From the NCBI RefSeq assembly GCF_011074885.1, contig NC_054689.1, forward strand, positions 2,872,443 to 2,936,442: a stretch of 64,000 nt of DNA. Reading direction: 5' to 3'. Each line of letters begins with the position of its first letter. Position 1 is the stretch's first letter. The DNA comes from Brettanomyces bruxellensis (Eukaryota; Ascomycota; Pichiomycetes; Pichiales; Pichiaceae). Below, piece after piece: positions 60,641 through 64,000 of this stretch. The translations under genes and the position numbers were made by a program. The notes under the pieces were generated by a model. It was not told the origin of the DNA. It was given only the letters and a program-made list of their open reading frames with translations, and searched no databases.

Positions 60641-61991
60641 TTATTTATAAAATAAAATAAAGATAAATATAATGTTAATATTAATTTTTCTCCCCTAAGA
60701 GATAATATAAGTAATGCTTTATATACTTTTAAGGGGAGAAGAAATATTAACATACTTATTTCCTCTCTTTATTAACCTTATTATCTCTCACTTTATTTNN
60801 TTATCCTTTATCGTCTTTCCTTATTTTTATTTATTTTATTATTATTCCTTACAATTACATAATCTTAGAATATTAATAATTAATAATATTTAGATATAAA
60901 TATAAAATAATTATATAAAGTTATAATAAAAATTAATTAATAAAGAATAAAAGTTAAGAATTCATCATAATATTAAATATTATAATATCTGTTTAGAAGA
61001 ATAATTATAGTATATTTCACTTGTAGTTTACTGAGGTTCTTTCTTTCCTTTATTATATTTATTTCCTTCATTAATTATTCTACATATATTTTTTAAAATA
61101 TCTACAACTTTTATTTTTTTTATACCTCGATTTATATAAATAATTATATCTAGACTTTCATTTCTCATACTTCTTCTTTATTATTGTAATACTATATATT
61201 TTTATCTTTTATATTTTGTCAAAACTGTCGTAACCTATGAGTTATAATAATGATTTATATGTTAAAAACGCGTAAAGGTTCAACTGGTATTTGATTATTA
61301 TAATATGTGAATCAAATTAATGTTCAGACAGATATGAGAAATAATTTGCGGGGAAATTTTTCCTGTGAAATAAATTTCTCCCTAATCTACTTTCGGCTGA
61401 GAATGACCTATTCCACTTCTGCAGAAAATATCTCTTATATGTATGTACTCCCTTTTCCTTATATACTATGTGTCTCTTAGAAGGGATGACGACTTCATTG
61501 TGTAATTTGCAATGTAATTCATATAAGGAAATCCATCTTGAAGTGAACCTTCAGCTGAAACCAAGAGTAACCTTTGGGTTCTCGCTGGATTACAATCGTG
61601 TTCGTAAGGACCTTATTTTGTTATGGGGTTTAATGAATGGTACCCAAATTTAGAATGAAGCTAATTAATTTGTGTAAGGATGGTATGTCGACTAGCTAAG
61701 ATACCGATTCCTGGTGTATGAAGTTACAAAACTCAGTGACACGAATAACAATCAATAATGATATCAATATGGACAATACTGTCAACTTGTGATACAATGA
61801 ATATTAAATTAAGATCAATTCAAATTAAAAAATATATATTAGCTTGTCTTCCTTCAACTCTTTCAAGAAAAAGGAAGTATTTGTTACGTAGAATAGTTTT
61901 GGCAAAACTCAGATATCCCTTTTCACAAGTGGAATTCTCTGTGTTCGCATCAATTCTTCAGAAATTATGCTCTAGTTAGAATTTCTAAAAA
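60641..61991. other. Very AT-rich region, probably mitochondrial-derived in part, plus unassigned frames
   Basis: 60641-61250 is extremely AT-rich, with a hairpin CTCCCCTAA...TTAAGGGGAG (60691-60738) of the kind found between mitochondrial genes, and two unresolved bases at 60799-60800. This may extend the nad5 NUMT. Plus frames at 61468-61653 and 61758-61979 encode no recognisable motif. The second lies just upstream of the element D remnant. Confidence 0.4.
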
Positions 61992-62140
61992 TGCGCGAAA
62001 TCCGACACTAAAACGCAGGACCTTCGTCATTATGCTCAGCAATTCAGATATCATAACAAATTACTATATTACACTACTTTTTTGGATAGCGAGTATTCTA
62101 GATTAGCTATTCCATACGATAAAAGATTAAAGATTTACTT

Positions 62141-63454
62141 GTGAGGCAATGTCACGACTCCATTACTGCAGGACATTTTGGATATTTCAAGACTTTCGAG
62201 CTAGCTCATAAAATGTTTTATTGGCCTAAAATGTTAAACTATATTAAGTCGTTCTGTAAGTCATGCAGCGTTTGTCAACGAAATAAGACCTCTAATCAAG
62301 CTGTCCAAGGACTATTTTCACCATTACCTATACCGGAAGGTCGATGGACCGATGTCTCTATGGATTTTGTTACTGCTGTTTCGAAAACTATTCGAGACCA
62401 TGATATGATTCTGGTTATCATTGACAGATTTACTAAAATGGCACATTTTATTGCCACAGATAAAACTCTAGACGCACCACGTTGTGCACAGTTATTTTTA
62501 GCCGAATGCTTTAAGCTTCATGGCATCCCACACCGTTTAGTGTCGGACAAGTTTTGGTATACATTTAATAGTATGGTAGGTACTTCCCTACTCATGTCTA
62601 CGACAAATCATTCGCAGACAGATGGCCAAACTGAACGTGTCAATCGCGTTTTAAACCAATTAATTCGCACATATTGTGCTAATGGCTTGACAAGCTGGGA
62701 CACTATGCTTCCTATGCTAGAATTTGCTTATAATAATAGTATACAAAAATCATCAGGCATGACTCCGTTTGAGCTCAGCCAAGGTTATAGACCTACTTCA
62801 CCTACTTTTATATCAGGAGTTGATAGCTCTAGGTATAGTCCTAATGCTGAAGAATATGTCAAACGCATGAAACTCGTTATGCAACAAGCCCAAGATAATT
62901 TAGTTTTAGCTCAACATCATCAGGAATTACAACATAATAAGAAAGTTCGCACTCATGATTTTAAAGTTGGAGATCTCATACTTCTAAACAAGGATTGCTT
63001 CAACCGGAAATATAAATATCACAAAGTTTTACCAGTTTTCATCGGACCTTACAGAATCATTAAACAACAAGGTGATAACGCATTTGAAATCGATTTCCCA
63101 GAAACTGTACATACAAAACGTGTTTTCAATGTCCGTTGGTTCCGTCACTTCCTTCAACAGAATGCCGCATTCCCTCGCGTTCCTCCTCGCACAGACCTCG
63201 AAATTTTACAACGATTGAGTGAAGTTACAGCTATTGCCGCTTACGATCGCGAACATCAAACTTATGACGTCCATTGGAAAGATTGTGATCCCGAACATAG
63301 TACTTCAATTCCAACATCNTACCTTAACAAAATGCCATCCCAACTTCGTTCCACATTGATGACCAACTTAGGACACTTAATCCGTTTACAACAATACGAA
63401 GATCACTCAAAGGATGAATTTGGCACACCACCGGAGGGTTACACAGTCGATTAA
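62141..63454 (+). pseudogene. Element D integrase fragment
   Basis: The 437-codon frame starts at RQCHDSITAGHF, the H2C2 zinc finger, with preceding residues (RLAIPYDKRLKIYL) in another frame, so one base has been lost near 62140. The core retains Asp in SMDF, Asp in LVSDK and Glu in TERVN, but only 28 residues lie between the latter two instead of 35. Seven residues matching DIRFVNR of element C are missing near 62550. The C-terminus (VRWFRHF to the end) is a chromodomain-like tail with a TYDVHWK strand. An unresolved base lies at 63319. It is unlikely to be active. Confidence 0.82.
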
Positions 63455-63529
63455 TGCGATTTATAACATTTTGAAATTTTTTTTAAGAGTGGTAACGATC
63501 GAGGACGATCTTTTTGCAAAGCGCGGTAT

Positions 63530-64000
63530 TGTGAGGGATCGAACAAGGAAAAGTCACGTGTTATCCAAATGGTTACGTAATATTATGAGCGAAGCAACAT
63601 GAGCGAATTATTTATTAAAATTGGACGATGAGATGCAAATATTTTATTAAGCAGAAAAACGAGAAAATATTAATGAGTATTTAGTCTTTTTGGAAAACTC
63701 AAGATGAAGATAAGAAAGAAGAAGCAACAGCTTAGATAAGAAGAAGATAGAAAAGAATAAGAACAACAGAGATAAGAATAAGGGAAAATATAACAAGAAG
63801 ATAAAAATAAGAAAACAAATAAAACAAATAAAAAACAAGTCATTAAAATAAATATAATAATACTCCAAATTATAAACATATACAAAGGGGTGCTTTTATC
63901 TATATCCTAGTGAATACAAACTAGTTGATTATTTCATTATACATTACTTCGCACTTACTTAAATTACATCTTATCAACATCTTTAATTTAATATTATACA
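63530..64000 (+). repeat. Element D 3' LTR (partial, continues beyond window)
   Basis: Begins TGTGAGGGATCGAACAAGG after a GATCGAGGACGATC block that C shares in front of its own LTR. About 63833-63970 recurs inverted at 57205-57355. The end lies at or beyond 64000, where the sequence reads TATTATACA. The minus frames at 63647-63885 are low-complexity shadows. Confidence 0.75.

Larger units (their letters stand above)
61992..64000 (+). mobile_element. Truncated Ty3/gypsy element D with 3' LTR running off the window
   Basis: D begins abruptly within the region between RNase H and integrase: QDLRHYAQQFRYHNKLLYY at about 62020 aligns with RNYIKHFLYRNKLLYF of element C. It continues through integrase to its 3' LTR, which starts at 63530 (TGTGAGGGATCG). 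Everything upstream, from gag to RNase H, is missing. It is in opposite orientation to C and clearly a different subfamily. Confidence 0.82.

Noticed and set aside
61468..61979. Two short plus-strand frames before element D
   Set aside because: No match to gag or any family by eye; not enough support for a gene call.
63647..63885. Two overlapping minus-strand frames rich in Phe, Ile and Leu
   Set aside because: Shadow frames of an A-rich low-complexity part of the D LTR.

Overview
The window looks like a chromosome segment of a budding yeast (Saccharomycotina). Genes are dense, almost intronless and typically fungal: PFF1, HEM12, NAT1, SFT2, a PAR32-like gene, an alpha-glucoside-type permease, MPH1, an AT-hook gene, a PTPA gene (RRD1), NUP192, VPS36 and HYM1. 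A 52-codon complex I subunit gene and a nuclear fragment of mitochondrial nad5 show that the lineage keeps respiratory complex I, which rules out Saccharomyces. Together with the permease and the many LTR elements this fits a Pichiaceae yeast such as Brettanomyces/Dekkera, but that placement is inference.

Layout. 1-10.9 kb is compact housekeeping sequence: PFF1(-), HEM12(+), NAT1(+), SFT2(-), the small NDUFB2-like gene(+) and the PAR32-like gene(-). 10.9-21.5 kb is a gene-poor island. Its only intact gene is a sugar permease(-). Around it lie a decayed LTR of a family that is young elsewhere in the window (12.5-13.4 kb), a pair of unnamed LTR-like repeats (11.73 and 20.69 kb), and a stop-riddled pseudogene of the eIF2B beta subunit (GCD7, 19.3-20.4 kb). 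21.5-38.1 kb is again dense: MPH1(+), AT-hook gene(-), RRD1(-), NUP192(+), VPS36(+), HYM1(-), then a tRNA-Glu(CTC)(-) gene.

From the tRNA to the right edge (38.4-64 kb) almost everything is mobile DNA. A Ty3/gypsy element (C, minus strand) begins 12 bp upstream of the tRNA gene. A copia element (A, 610-bp LTRs) sits inside one LTR of C, and a second copia element (B, 1094-bp LTRs, one uninterrupted 1487-codon gag-pol) sits inside the pol gene of A with a perfect 5-bp target duplication. To the right are a gypsy LTR piece, a solo B LTR with its own target duplication, a truncated A LTR, an inverted (foldback) B LTR, an AT-rich block containing nad5-derived sequence, and a truncated second gypsy element (D, plus strand) whose 3' LTR runs off the window.

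The order of insertion can be read directly: C next to the tRNA gene, then A into C, then B into A. B appears complete and very recent (LTRs differ at one position seen). A would be open across pol but for B. C lacks gag and has a damaged 3' end. D has lost seven residues between two integrase catalytic positions.
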